Assembly: GCF_001874525.1 (NCBI RefSeq)
Contig: NZ_LKAQ01000004.1
Span: 186,001-250,000 of the forward strand
Reading direction: 5' to 3'
Source: Pseudodesulfovibrio hydrargyri
Lineage (GTDB): Bacteria > Desulfobacterota > Desulfovibrionia > Desulfovibrionales > Desulfovibrionaceae
DNA length: 64,000 bases
This document shows positions 54,826 through 63,193 of the stretch, in pieces. Each line of letters starts with the position of its first letter. Positions within the stretch are counted from its first letter, which is position 1. Under the pieces are notes generated by a model. It did no database searches. It saw nothing but the letters and a program-made list of their open reading frames with translations, and was not told the origin of the DNA. The position numbers were made by a program, and so were the translations under genes.

Positions 54826-54867
54826 AACGGATCGTCTGCAAATAATGTAACCCAAGAGGTAACTAAT

Positions 54868-54993
54868 ATGTTCATGAATCTTAGCGCCCGCAGAATACTG
54901 GCAGTATTGCTGGGCCCCCCCAGTGCCTGGCACAACTACATAGACTCCTTCAAGTCCTGGTCGGAAGACCGGGTCAAAAGACAGCACCCTTAG
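54868..54993 (+). CDS. Small hypothetical protein
   Basis: A 41-residue frame beginning MFMNLSARRILAVLLGPPSA and ending in a charged, tryptophan-containing tail (NYIDSFKSWSEDRVKRQHP). AAGAGGT precedes its ATG by 6 bp. It starts 43 bp after the TetR gene and may be its regulatory partner or simply a leader. I recognise no family. Confidence 0.45.
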   Translation: MFMNLSARRILAVLLGPPSAWHNYIDSFKSWSEDRVKRQHP

Positions 54994-55098
54994 TCCCGAA
55001 CGGATCAACACCTCCTAAAGGCGCACAGAAATGGACCGCAACCCACACCTGACAGCCTGATAGATACGTTTCGGACACCCCCGGCTCTGCCGGGTATC

Positions 55099-55128
55099 AG
55101 GGAGCCGCGCAAGCGGCTCCCTTTTTTT
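55099..55128 (+). terminator. Strong intrinsic terminator
   Basis: Ten-bp arms AGGGAGCCGC and GCGGCTCCCT close on GCAA and are followed by six more Ts. Confidence 0.92.
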
Positions 55129-55143
55129 GCGCCCTGAGAAAAG

Positions 55144-55210
55144 TGTCGCGCGTGCGACATATGTGTTGCATAGTGTCGCCTGGTGCGACACATGCGACAT
55201 GCATGCGACA
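55144..55210. repeat. Cluster of GCGACA/TGTCGC motifs forming palindromes
   Basis: Six hexamers occur in 67 bp: TGTCGC at 55144 and 55174, GCGACA at 55154, 55185, 55194 and 55205. Two palindromes result: TGTCGC-N4-GCGACA (55144-55159) and GTGTCGC-N5-GCGACAC (55173-55191). They lie about 80-145 bp upstream of the sigma-54 element, where an enhancer-binding activator would bind. Confidence 0.65.
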
Positions 55211-55288
55211 CCAACATGCTCAGGCTTAATTCTTTAGACTTTTTATAACTCATAGAAATAGCATATTATAATAAGAATAAAACCACTT

Positions 55289-55304
55289 TGGCACGCCAGT
55301 TGCT
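55289..55304 (+). promoter_or_regulatory. Sigma-54 promoter
   Basis: TGGCACGCCAGTTGCT matches the -24/-12 consensus, with GG at 55290-55291 and GC at 55302-55303 (N10 spacing). It is 53 bp ahead of the CII-like gene start. An AT-rich stretch and repeated palindromes upstream complete the usual enhancer arrangement. Confidence 0.75.
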
Positions 55305-55356
55305 TTATTGCTCATAGCGTTTCACCAGCAACCTACAAACTCTGCGGGAGGGCACG

Positions 55357-55605
55357 ATGTTTGAAAAGAACGTAACCAAGGTGGTTCAGGACTGCATTCT
55401 CGACAGTGGTATCCAGGCCAAGGTCGTTGCACAGAAGATCAACAAGCCGTATTCGACCCTGATGCGGGAAATCAATCCCTTTGACGCCAGCGCCAAGCTG
55501 GGCGCGGAGACCCTTCTTGAAATCATGAAGGTGACCCACGACATCCGTCCGCTCCAGTTCATGGCCTCCGAGATGGGCTTCAGCCTGGAGACCGGCAACG
55601 CCTAG
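55357..55605 (+). CDS. CII-like (Phage_CII/CP76-type) small regulator, copy 1
   Basis: The 82-residue protein MFEKNVTKVVQDCILDSGIQ, AKVVAQKINKPYSTLMREINPF..., then AKLGAETLLEIMKVTHDIRP has the helix-turn-helix plan of phage CII-like regulators: a helix-turn-helix with the KPYSTLMREINPFD turn, then the LGAETLLEIM helix. It is about 60% identical by eye to the copy at 61402. GGGAGGG precedes ATG 55357. It is driven by a sigma-54 promoter and has its own terminator. No phage structural genes lie nearby. Confidence 0.75.
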   Translation: MFEKNVTKVVQDCILDSGIQAKVVAQKINKPYSTLMREINPFDASAKLGAETLLEIMKVTHDIRPLQFMASEMGFSLETGNA

Positions 55606-55627
55606 CCGATCCCGGGAACCGATTTTC

Positions 55628-55656
55628 GGCCGGGCCTCGCGCCCGGCCTTTTTTTT
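55628..55656 (+). terminator. Intrinsic terminator of CII-like gene 1
   Basis: Eight-bp arms GGCCGGGC and GCCCGGCC around CTCGC, followed by eight Ts. Confidence 0.92.
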
Positions 55657-55759
55657 GCCTTTGCAGGCATCGGGGAATCCCGCCTGACGCCTTGCCAATG
55701 TTGCCCGTTCAGCTTAGAAATACAAAGGTATCTCTTTACCGGAGGACGACGAGCGACAC

Positions 55760-57781
55760 ATGAGCATACATCCCGGGGCCAGGCTGCCCAGAGCCGACTC
55801 TCTCGGCCGGCGGGCCAAATTCGCACAGCTGGCCTTCATCTCGGCCATCGTCCTCGTCTTCTCCTGTGCGCTGATCCTGTTCAATGCCTACCGGTTGCAC
55901 GTCCGCCTGTCCGAGCGCGCGGACAGCATCGCCCACCTGGCCCGGACCAGTCTGGCCAGCGCGGTCTGGCAGGTGGACTACGCCTCGGCCCGCGACTTCA
56001 TCGACGCCGTGATCCAGGACGACACCGTGGCCTTCGCCCAGGTGGTCACCGGCCGCGAGGTCATGGCCGCCAAGAGCCGCCCGCGCTTCACCGGGCACGA
56101 CTTCGACTATTTCACCAAGGACAGGCGGTTCCTCACCAAATCGGTGGAGATCCGCAAGTACGGCGACTGGATCGGCTCCTTCAACCTGGCCGTGTCCACC
56201 GAGGGATACGTTCAGGAGATGGCCATGTACGTGGGACTGACCCTCGCCATGGGCCTGCTTCTGACCCTGACCCTGACCCTGGCAGCGGTCCGCTACACGC
56301 GCAAACACTTCCTGACCCCGCTCACCAACCTGGAGGAGGCGGCCACGACCATCGCGGACGGCGACCTGGACGCGCCCGTGGACACCTCGGCCGCCAACGA
56401 GCTGGGCAGCCTGGCCCGGGCCATCGACGACATGCGCCAGTCCGTGCGCCACCTCATCAACGACCTCCAGGAGGCCAACGCCAAGCTTCAGAACCACCAG
56501 AATCTGCTGGAGACCAAGGTCAAGGAGCGCACCGAGGAGCTCAAGCGCAAGAACGAATCCCTGAACGGCGCCCTGGACCAGGTACGCCGGGCCAAGAAGG
56601 CAGCCGAGATGGCCAACGCGGCCAAGAGCAGCTTCCTGGCCTCCATGAGCCATGAAATCCGCACGCCCATGAACGCCATCCTGGGCATGGCGGACATCCT
56701 CTGGGAGACCGAACTGTCCGAGGACCAGGCGCGCTATGTGGACGTCTTCCGCACCGCGGGCGAGAGCCTGCTCGAGATCCTCGACGACATCCTGGACCTG
56801 TCCAAGATCGAGGCCGGGCACCTGACCCTGGAAAAGACCTGGTTCCAGCTGGCCGAGATCCTGGACCGGACCTGCGACGTGATCCGGAGCAAGGCGGCGA
56901 AAAAGGGGCTCAGCCTGAGCTGCGTCACCGCTCCCATGGTGCCGGGCCGGCTCAACGGCGATCCCACCCGGCTGCGCCAGATCCTCTTCAACCTGATGGG
57001 CAACGCGATCAAGTTCACGGATTCGGGCTCGGTGGCCTTGAACGTGGACCTGGCCTCCACCGACGGCGAGACCGCCATGCTCCACTTCTCCATCGCGGAC
57101 ACCGGGGTGGGCGTGTCCGGCGACAAGCTCGGGGCCATCTTCGACGCCTTCACCCAGGCGGACAGCTCGACCACCCGCCAGTTCGGCGGCACCGGCCTGG
57201 GGCTGGCCATCAGCAAGGAGCTGGTCCACATGATGGGCGGGCGCATCTGGGCCGAATCCATGCCGGGCAAGGGCAGCATCTTCCACTTCACGGCCCGGTT
57301 CGGGGCCGCGGGCGGGTCGGAGGACGTCCAGCCCGCCGCCCCGGCCCGGCCCGCGGAAGAGGACCCGCTGCCGCCACTGAACATCCTCATGTTCGAGGAC
57401 TCCCGGTACAACGCCTTCGTGGCCCAGACCTATCTCGAGTCCACCCCGTGCACCATGACCGTGGCCGAGGACGGCGCCACCGGCCTCACGCTCTTCAAGA
57501 AGGGCGGCTGGGACCTGGTCCTCATGGACATCCAGATGCCGGGCATGGACGGCTTCGAGGCCACCCGGGCCATCCGGGAGTGGGAAAGGGAACAGGGGGT
57601 CGATCCGGTGCCCATAGTGGCCATGACCGCCTACGCCATGAACGAGGACGCCCGGCGCTGCATCAAGGCCGGTGCGGACTCACATCTGCCCAAGCCGGTC
57701 AAGAAGAGCACCCTGTTCGAGACCCTGCGCAAGCTGGCGCCCAGACGTCCGGCCGGGCCCGAGGAAACCAATCATGCCTGA
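55760..57781 (+). CDS. Hybrid sensor histidine kinase with receiver domain
   Basis: The 673-residue protein has two membrane spans (about 23-45 and 155-177) around a short periplasmic domain, HAMP (about 178-235), a coiled coil, HisKA with His in LASMSHEIRTPMNAILGMAD (about 292-310), an ATPase domain (LFNLMGNAIKFTD; GGTGLGLAISKEL) and a C-terminal receiver (ILMFEDSRYNAF; acceptor Asp in DLVLMDIQMPGMDG; KPVKK). The ATG-end overlaps the next gene by 8 bp. It heads an operon with a hydrolase, a binding protein and a SpoIIE-type phosphatase. Confidence 0.9.
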   Translation: MSIHPGARLPRADSLGRRAKFAQLAFISAIVLVFSCALILFNAYRLHVRLSERADSIAHLARTSLASAVWQVDYASARDFIDAVIQDDTVAFAQVVTGREVMAAKSRPRFTGHDFDYFTKDRRFLTKSVEIRKYGDWIGSFNLAVSTEGYVQEMAMYVGLTLAMGLLLTLTLTLAAVRYTRKHFLTPLTNLEEAATTIADGDLDAPVDTSAANELGSLARAIDDMRQSVRHLINDLQEANAKLQNHQNLLETKVKERTEELKRKNESLNGALDQVRRAKKAAEMANAAKSSFLASMSHEIRTPMNAILGMADILWETELSEDQARYVDVFRTAGESLLEILDDILDLSKIEAGHLTLEKTWFQLAEILDRTCDVIRSKAAKKGLSLSCVTAPMVPGRLNGDPTRLRQILFNLMGNAIKFTDSGSVALNVDLASTDGETAMLHFSIADTGVGVSGDKLGAIFDAFTQADSSTTRQFGGTGLGLAISKELVHMMGGRIWAESMPGKGSIFHFTARFGAAGGSEDVQPAAPARPAEEDPLPPLNILMFEDSRYNAFVAQTYLESTPCTMTVAEDGATGLTLFKKGGWDLVLMDIQMPGMDGFEATRAIREWEREQGVDPVPIVAMTAYAMNEDARRCIKAGADSHLPKPVKKSTLFETLRKLAPRRPAGPEETNHA

Positions 57782-58298
57782 TTGCCGTCTGTTGTGGTGT
57801 CACGGCTCCCTGAGCCAGCCCTGGGGGGCCAAGAGCCTGGCCCTGGCCGACGTGGCCGAGGAGTTCGGCCTGACCATGGAGGGCCCTGATTTCAGCGACC
57901 TCGCCGACCCGGACGAGCGGGTGGAACGCCTCGTGTCCCTCCTGGCCGAGGACGACCGGCCCGCCATCCTGGCCGGGTCGAGCATGGGCGGCTACGTGGC
58001 CGCGGCCGCGTCCATGCGGGCCCGCGTCCCGGCCGCCTTCCTCCTGGCCCCGGCCTTCTATTTCCCCGGCTACGCGGTGCACGTCTTCCCCAACCTGCCG
58101 GGCCGGGTCACCGTGGTCCACGGCTGGAACGACGACGTGGTCCCGGTGGACAACGCCATCCGCTTCGCCAAGACCCACAGGGCCACCCTGCACGTCCTGG
58201 CCGACGGGCACCGGCTGGAAGGGTCCACCGAGACCCTGTGCATCCTGTTCGCCCGGTTCCTTGCCCGGACCATGGCCGACCTCGAGGAAGGCGCATGA
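57774..58298 (+). CDS. Small alpha/beta hydrolase (YqiA-like)
   Basis: The 174-residue alpha/beta-hydrolase has the nucleophile elbow AGSSMGGYVAAAAS (Ser near 66), an aspartate in GWNDDVVP and a histidine in DGHRLEGS, completing a catalytic triad in the family order. It is short, like the YqiA/YcfP esterases. Its start overlaps the kinase stop and its stop overlaps the next start (ATGA). The substrate is unknown; within a sensory operon it may make or remove a small ligand ester, which is inference. Confidence 0.82.
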   Translation: MPDCRLLWCHGSLSQPWGAKSLALADVAEEFGLTMEGPDFSDLADPDERVERLVSLLAEDDRPAILAGSSMGGYVAAAASMRARVPAAFLLAPAFYFPGYAVHVFPNLPGRVTVVHGWNDDVVPVDNAIRFAKTHRATLHVLADGHRLEGSTETLCILFARFLARTMADLEEGA

Positions 58299-59269
58299 CC
58301 CGCGCCCTTGCGGCACTCGGCCTGGCGCTCCTGTACGCCGCCCTCGCGCTGCCCGCGTCTCCGGCCCGGGCGCAGGACCTGGAAAAGGCGTCCATCATCC
58401 TGCAATGGCTGCCCCAGGCCCAGTTCGCGGGCTATTACGTGGCCAAGGACAAGGGGTTCTACGCAGAGGAGGGCATCGATCTTGCCATCCTGCCCGGCGG
58501 CCCGGACATCCTGGCCAGCGACTGGCTCGAGGACGGCCGGGCGGACTTCGCCACCCTGTTCCTGACCACCGGGCTGCAGCGCCGCGAGTCCATGCCCCTG
58601 GTCAATATCGGCCAGATCGTCCAGCACTCGGCGCTCATGCTCATCGCCAAAAAGGCCTCGGGCATACGCAGCTTCAAGGATCTGGACGGCAGGAAGATCG
58701 GGCTGTGGGACAACGAATTCCAGATCCAGGCGCGGGCCCTGTTCAGCAGGGAGCACATCAGCGTCACCGTGGTCACGCAGACCACGTCCCTCGACCTCTT
58801 CATGCGCGGCGGCGTGGCCGCCTGCTCGGCCATGTGGTACAATGAATACCACACCCTGCTGACCTACGGCCTGGACGAGGCCGACCTCCAGCCCCTGTTC
58901 TTCAACGACGCGGGGTTGAACTTCCCGGAAGACGGCATCTACTGTCTGGAGAAGACCGCCGCCGAGCGCCCGGAGTTGTGCGGCGGGCTGGTCCGGGCCA
59001 CTCTCAAGGGGTGGCGCTACGCCTTTGCCCACAAGGACGAGGCCCTGAACATCGTCCTTGCGCGCATGGCCGAGGCCAAGGTCCCGGCCAGCCGGGCGCA
59101 CCAGCGCTGGATGCTCGACCGCATGGAGGACGTGACCATGACCGACGACGGGGCCATGGGCGTGCTGCGCCCCGGGGACTTCGACCGGGTGGCCAAGGCC
59201 CTGACCGACACCGGGTTCGTGGACGCCGCCCCGGCCTACGGGGACTTCTACAAGGGGACTGCGCGATGA
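58295..59269 (+). CDS. NMT1/THI5-type periplasmic binding protein
   Basis: The 324-residue protein has a signal peptide (LALLYAALALPASPARAQ) and the SsuA/THI5-like fold: ILQWLPQAQFAGYYVAKDKG, FYAEEGIDLAILPGGP, FKDLDGRKIGLWDNEFQIQ. Such proteins bind thiamine-pyrimidine precursors, sulfonates or similar. No ABC permease or ATPase follows; instead it overlaps by 4 bp the phosphatase gene, so it probably feeds a signal to the sensory proteins on either side rather than a transporter. Confidence 0.83.
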   Translation: MTRALAALGLALLYAALALPASPARAQDLEKASIILQWLPQAQFAGYYVAKDKGFYAEEGIDLAILPGGPDILASDWLEDGRADFATLFLTTGLQRRESMPLVNIGQIVQHSALMLIAKKASGIRSFKDLDGRKIGLWDNEFQIQARALFSREHISVTVVTQTTSLDLFMRGGVAACSAMWYNEYHTLLTYGLDEADLQPLFFNDAGLNFPEDGIYCLEKTAAERPELCGGLVRATLKGWRYAFAHKDEALNIVLARMAEAKVPASRAHQRWMLDRMEDVTMTDDGAMGVLRPGDFDRVAKALTDTGFVDAAPAYGDFYKGTAR

Positions 59270-61200
59270 AACGGTACCCCATCGCCTTCAAGCTGACCTT
59301 CCTGATCCTGTCCTGCGCCTTCGTCATCGTGACCGCCATCGTGGCCTACAACTACATCTCCTCGCGCGACATCATCCTGCGCCAGGCCGAGGACAATTCC
59401 CGCCTGCTCGTGGCCGGGACCGCCGGGCGCATCGATTCGGTCCTGTCCGGAGTGCAGAAGGTGGCCGAGAACGTCGCCTTCGCCCTGGAGGACGCCACCC
59501 TGACCAAGCGGGAGATCATCGAACTGAACCGAAGGGTGTTGGCCAACAACCCGGAGATATACGGCATGGGCCTCGCCTTCGAGCCGTATTCCCTGGAGCC
59601 GGACCATCTCTATTTCGCGCCCTACTACTTCCGCTCCGGCGGGCGCATCGGCTTCTCCATGCTCGGCGACGCCAAGTACCGCTATTTCCACATGGACTGG
59701 TACCAGATTCCCAAGGAATTGGGCCGCAGCACCTGGACCGAGCCGTATTTCGACCAAGGGGGCGGCGGCGTGCCCATGGCCACCTACTCGGTACCATTCT
59801 ACCGCACGGTGAACGGCAAGACCGCGTTCACGGGCGTGGTCACGGCGGACGTCTCCCTGGCCTGGCTCCAGAAACTCGTCGGCTCCATCCGCCTGTACGA
59901 CTCGGGCTACGCCTTCCTGCTGTCCCGGCACGGCACCTTCATCACCCATCCTGACGAAAGGCTGGTCATGAACCAGACCATCTTCTCCCTGGCCGAGGAA
60001 CGAGACTCCGGGGAACTGCGCGAGCTGGGCCAGCGCATGCTCTCGGGCAAGGCGGCGTTCATGCCCGTGGGCACGCTCCTGTCGTCCAAGGACAGCTACA
60101 TGTTCAGCGACGGCCTCAAGTACGGCGGCTGGTCCCTGGGCGTGGTCTTCCCCCGCGACGAGATGCTGGCCGACGTCTTCCGCCTGTCCAAATCCATGAT
60201 CGTCATTGGCGTGGTCGGCTTCGTGCTCCTGGTCCTGGTCACCGTGGGCATCGCCCGGCGCATCACCCGCCCCCTGTGCGAACTGTCCGATTCCGCCCGC
60301 GAGATCGCCTCGGGCAACCTGGACCTCATGCTCCCGGAAATCCGGGCCAACGACGAGGTCGGCGACCTGGCCGAATCCTTCAAGCACATGAAGACCTCCC
60401 TCAAGGAGTTCATCCGCGACCTGACCGACACCACGGCGGCCAAGGAGCGCATCGAGTCCGAGCTGCGCATCGCCCGCGAGATCCAGATGGGCATCCTGCC
60501 CAAGCTCTTCCCGGCCTTCCCGGACCGCCGCGAGTTCGAGGTCTTCGCCTCCATCGAGCCCGCCAAGGAGGTGGGCGGCGACCTGTACGACTTCTTCTTC
60601 GTTGACGAGACCCACTTCTGCTTCCTGGTGGGCGACGTGTCCGGCAAGGGCGTACCCGCCGCCTTCTTCATGGCCGTGACCAAGACCCTGCTCAAGGTCG
60701 TGGCCGAGCGCGGCCTGGACCCCGGCGACATCCTCACCCGGGTCAACGCGGACCTGTCCTCGGAAAACGAATCGTGCATGTTCGTGACCCTGTTCCTGGC
60801 CATCATCGACATCGAGAGCGGCGAGACCCGCTATGCCAACGCGGGCCACAACCCGCCCATGTTCCTGCCCTGCGGCGGCAAGCCCGAGTGGATCCCTCCC
60901 CTGGGCGAGCCCGTGGCCGGGATCATGGAGGGCATGGAGTATTCCACCAAGGTCATGACGCTGAAGCCGGGCGACCTGCTGTTCATCTACACCGACGGCG
61001 TGACCGAGGCCATGGACCCGGACGGCGGCCTGTTCGGCGACGACCGGCTCATGGCCATGCTCTCCGCCGAAAAGGAGCCCTTCGCCCCCAAGCTGGTCAA
61101 GGACGTGGGCGGGGCCATCCGCGTGTTCGCCAGAGGCGCGGAGCAATCCGACGACATCACCATGCTGGCCATGCAGTTCATGGGCAAGTGCGAGCCGTGA
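59266..61200 (+). CDS. Cache-HAMP-SpoIIE-type protein phosphatase
   Basis: The 644-residue membrane protein has a first span (LTFLILSCAFVIVTAIVAYN), a periplasmic dCache-like domain (about 35-300), a second span (MIVIGVVGFVLLVLVTVGIA), HAMP (about 325-380), a coiled coil, and a PP2C/SpoIIE phosphatase domain (about 400-644) with GGDLYDFFFVDE, GDVSGKGVPAAFF, YANAGHNPP and YTDGVTEAMDPDGG. SpoIIE-type enzymes dephosphorylate anti-sigma-factor antagonists in partner switching, but no such partner gene is adjacent. It is the last gene of the operon. Confidence 0.88.
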   Translation: MKRYPIAFKLTFLILSCAFVIVTAIVAYNYISSRDIILRQAEDNSRLLVAGTAGRIDSVLSGVQKVAENVAFALEDATLTKREIIELNRRVLANNPEIYGMGLAFEPYSLEPDHLYFAPYYFRSGGRIGFSMLGDAKYRYFHMDWYQIPKELGRSTWTEPYFDQGGGGVPMATYSVPFYRTVNGKTAFTGVVTADVSLAWLQKLVGSIRLYDSGYAFLLSRHGTFITHPDERLVMNQTIFSLAEERDSGELRELGQRMLSGKAAFMPVGTLLSSKDSYMFSDGLKYGGWSLGVVFPRDEMLADVFRLSKSMIVIGVVGFVLLVLVTVGIARRITRPLCELSDSAREIASGNLDLMLPEIRANDEVGDLAESFKHMKTSLKEFIRDLTDTTAAKERIESELRIAREIQMGILPKLFPAFPDRREFEVFASIEPAKEVGGDLYDFFFVDETHFCFLVGDVSGKGVPAAFFMAVTKTLLKVVAERGLDPGDILTRVNADLSSENESCMFVTLFLAIIDIESGETRYANAGHNPPMFLPCGGKPEWIPPLGEPVAGIMEGMEYSTKVMTLKPGDLLFIYTDGVTEAMDPDGGLFGDDRLMAMLSAEKEPFAPKLVKDVGGAIRVFARGAEQSDDITMLAMQFMGKCEP

Positions 61201-61223
61201 CCCCATAGCGGGTAAAAATCCGC

Positions 61224-61240
61224 AAAACCGAAGGGGTTTT
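61224..61240 (+). terminator. Short hairpin after the phosphatase gene
   Basis: Arms AAAACC and GGTTTT around GAAGG, 23 bp after the stop codon. Weak; few Gs in the stem. Confidence 0.4.
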
Positions 61241-61401
61241 CTCAACAACTCAGGAAGACAGCCTTTTCTCTTCCCGATCGGCCCCGCAGAACCAACTTCG
61301 GCCCTTTTCTTTGCTCATATTTTCAAATTTCATTGACGAAAACTGAAAAAACGCGCTAACTTCCCCTACTAGGCAGAAAATCCAACATGTGGGGGGTAAA
61401 C

Positions 61402-61710
61402 ATGTTCGAGAAGAATCTGACCAAGAAGATGCAGGACCTCGTCCTGGAAGGACACATCCCGGCAAAAGAGGTGTCTCGGGTGATCAAGAAGCCGTATTCG
61501 ACGCTGCTTCGCGAGCTCAATCCCTTTGACGCGCACGCCAAACTGGGGGCGGAAACCATGTTCGAGATCGTCAAGGCGACACGCAACATCTCGGTCCTCG
61601 AATTCATGGCGCGCGAACTGGGCTACACGCTCAGGCCACTCGACGGCCTGCAGCACACCAGGCAGGGCATCAAGCCCCGCCACGCCCACGAGCAGGAGGC
61701 GACCATGTGA
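61402..61710 (+). CDS. CII-like small regulator, copy 2
   Basis: The 102-residue paralogue of the protein at 55357 shows MFEKNLTKKMQDLVLEGHIP, KKPYSTLLRELNPFDAH, AKLGAETMFEIVKATRNISV. It carries a 20-residue extra tail (LQHTRQGIKPRHAHEQEATM). GGGGGG lies before ATG 61402, and a start at 61387 (Met-Trp-Gly-Val-Asn) is less likely. It stands after the phosphatase operon, so the two paralogues bracket that operon. A perfect hairpin follows. Confidence 0.73.
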   Translation: MFEKNLTKKMQDLVLEGHIPAKEVSRVIKKPYSTLLRELNPFDAHAKLGAETMFEIVKATRNISVLEFMARELGYTLRPLDGLQHTRQGIKPRHAHEQEATM

Positions 61711-61733
61711 CCGGTCGCGCCCGGCGCAAGCAC

Positions 61734-61772
61734 ACACTGCCCGGGGCGTGCACGCCATGCCCCGGGCAGTGT
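61734..61772 (+). terminator. Perfect 14-bp hairpin after CII-like gene 2
   Basis: Arms ACACTGCCCGGGGC and GCCCCGGGCAGTGT around an 11-nt loop, 23 bp after the stop codon; followed by TCCTTG rather than a T tract. Confidence 0.65.
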
Positions 61773-61872
61773 TCCTTGAAGATCCAGCCGTCCATCGGCC
61801 CTTTCATTTTGACTTTGCCCATCGATTGGTTTTTACTGTCACAAGCAATCTAACGCTCCAAGGAGGAAGGGC

Positions 61873-63138
61873 ATGTCCCAGGATACATTCAAAAAAGCAC
61901 TCGCCGTCGGCCGTCCGCCGAACGTCGTCAAAAATTTCCCCAACTCGCAGGCGCTCATCGTCAGCGGCAAGGTCGTGGACCGGGCCATGCGCGCCAAGGG
62001 CCAGTGCATGACCATCGCGGCCAACGGCCGGAACATCTTCGTCATCGAGGGCGCGCTCCGGGCCGCCCAAAAGGCCAGCGCCGCCATTATCATCGAGATC
62101 GCACGCTCCGAGGCCACCTATTGCCCGACCACTCTGTGGAACGTGGCACGCCGCGTGGACTACCTGTGCAACAAGCTCGGCATCACCGTGCCGGTGGCCG
62201 TGCACGCGGACCACTACTTCATGAAGAAATGGGAAGACGTGGCCGAGGCCAAGGCCGAAATCCCCTCCGTGTTCGACTCGGGCGTGACCTCCATCGCCAT
62301 CGACGCCTCGCACATGACCGACGATCTCAACCTGCTCGGCAACCTGGCCGTGTCTCCGGTCATCCCGGCCTGGGCAGGCTACGAGACCGAGATCGGCGAG
62401 ATCAAGGGCGAGTTCGGCCTGTCCAGCCCGGTGGAGGCCAAGTATCTCATCCAGGGCCTCAACGCCCACTCCCTGTGCCCGGACTGGATCGCCCTGAACA
62501 ACGGCACCACCCACGGCATCGAGGCCTCGGGCGAAGGCATCCAGGTGGAACTGACCGCCGAAATCCACGAGGCCCTCAAGCCCTACGGCACCTCCGGCGC
62601 CCAGCACGGCACCTCGGGCAACGACTCCGCCCGGCTGCGCGAAATCGCCGCCAAGACCGCCACCACCAAGGCCAACGTGGCCACCGCCCTGCAGATGATC
62701 TCCTGGGGCGTCAAGGTCAACGACTTCGGCAACGCCATCATGGACGGCGACAAGTTCGCCAAGGTCCCCGGCCAGGGCGTGGAAGACGCCCTGTGGGACG
62801 AGATGGTCGCCTACGCCGACGCCAACGGCATCAAGGGCGGCAACTACAAGAAACTCAACCTCGTCTTCGAACGCCGCTGGCTCGGGCAGAGCGAATCCGT
62901 GCGCGACCGCATGGCCGGGGCCGTCCAGGACTTCGTCTACGACCTGCTGGTCAACGTGTTCAACGCCAAGGACACCGCGCCCATCGCCCGCGACCTCATC
63001 CTCGAGGCCGGCTCCTACGATCTCGGCCTCAAGGCAGAACGGATCGAAGATCCCGCCGAATGGACCGAAGAAAAAATCAAGGCCCAGGCGGCCGCCATCG
63101 ACACCGACAAGGGCCCCCACGGCAACTTCGACGACTAG
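61873..63138 (+). CDS. Class II (metal-dependent) aldolase family protein
   Basis: The 421-residue protein reads as a class II fructose-bisphosphate aldolase/tagatose-aldolase barrel: metal ligands in VHADHYFMKKWED and NNGTTHGIE and QHGTSGNDSARL, where the phosphate-binding GGS of the common enzyme is GTS. FNPxxxG-type residues vary. AAGGAGGAAGG precedes ATG 61873. In sulfate reducers these aldolases act in gluconeogenesis. The changed phosphate loop means the substrate could differ. It carries its own terminator. Confidence 0.78.
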   Translation: MSQDTFKKALAVGRPPNVVKNFPNSQALIVSGKVVDRAMRAKGQCMTIAANGRNIFVIEGALRAAQKASAAIIIEIARSEATYCPTTLWNVARRVDYLCNKLGITVPVAVHADHYFMKKWEDVAEAKAEIPSVFDSGVTSIAIDASHMTDDLNLLGNLAVSPVIPAWAGYETEIGEIKGEFGLSSPVEAKYLIQGLNAHSLCPDWIALNNGTTHGIEASGEGIQVELTAEIHEALKPYGTSGAQHGTSGNDSARLREIAAKTATTKANVATALQMISWGVKVNDFGNAIMDGDKFAKVPGQGVEDALWDEMVAYADANGIKGGNYKKLNLVFERRWLGQSESVRDRMAGAVQDFVYDLLVNVFNAKDTAPIARDLILEAGSYDLGLKAERIEDPAEWTEEKIKAQAAAIDTDKGPHGNFDD

Positions 63139-63159
63139 CCCGTACGAACGACAATAAGA

Positions 63160-63193
63160 AAGAGGGCGCTCCTGACGGGGCGCCCTCTTTTTT
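63160..63193 (+). terminator. Intrinsic terminator of the aldolase gene
   Basis: Arms AGAGGGCGC and GCGCCCTCT around an 11-nt loop, with a preceding A-rich and a following T tract. Confidence 0.9.

Larger units (their letters stand above)
54994..55356. other. Regulatory intergenic region
   Basis: This 363-bp region holds the terminator at 55099-55128, a cluster of GCGACA-type sites at 55144-55210 and a sigma-54 promoter at 55289-55303, each listed separately. The stretch 55210-55290 is very AT-rich. Confidence 0.7.

Noticed and set aside
55357..61710. A prophage, because two CII-like proteins are present
   Set aside because: No integrase, capsid, portal, terminase or tail genes lie in the window, and the genes between are ordinary signalling genes.
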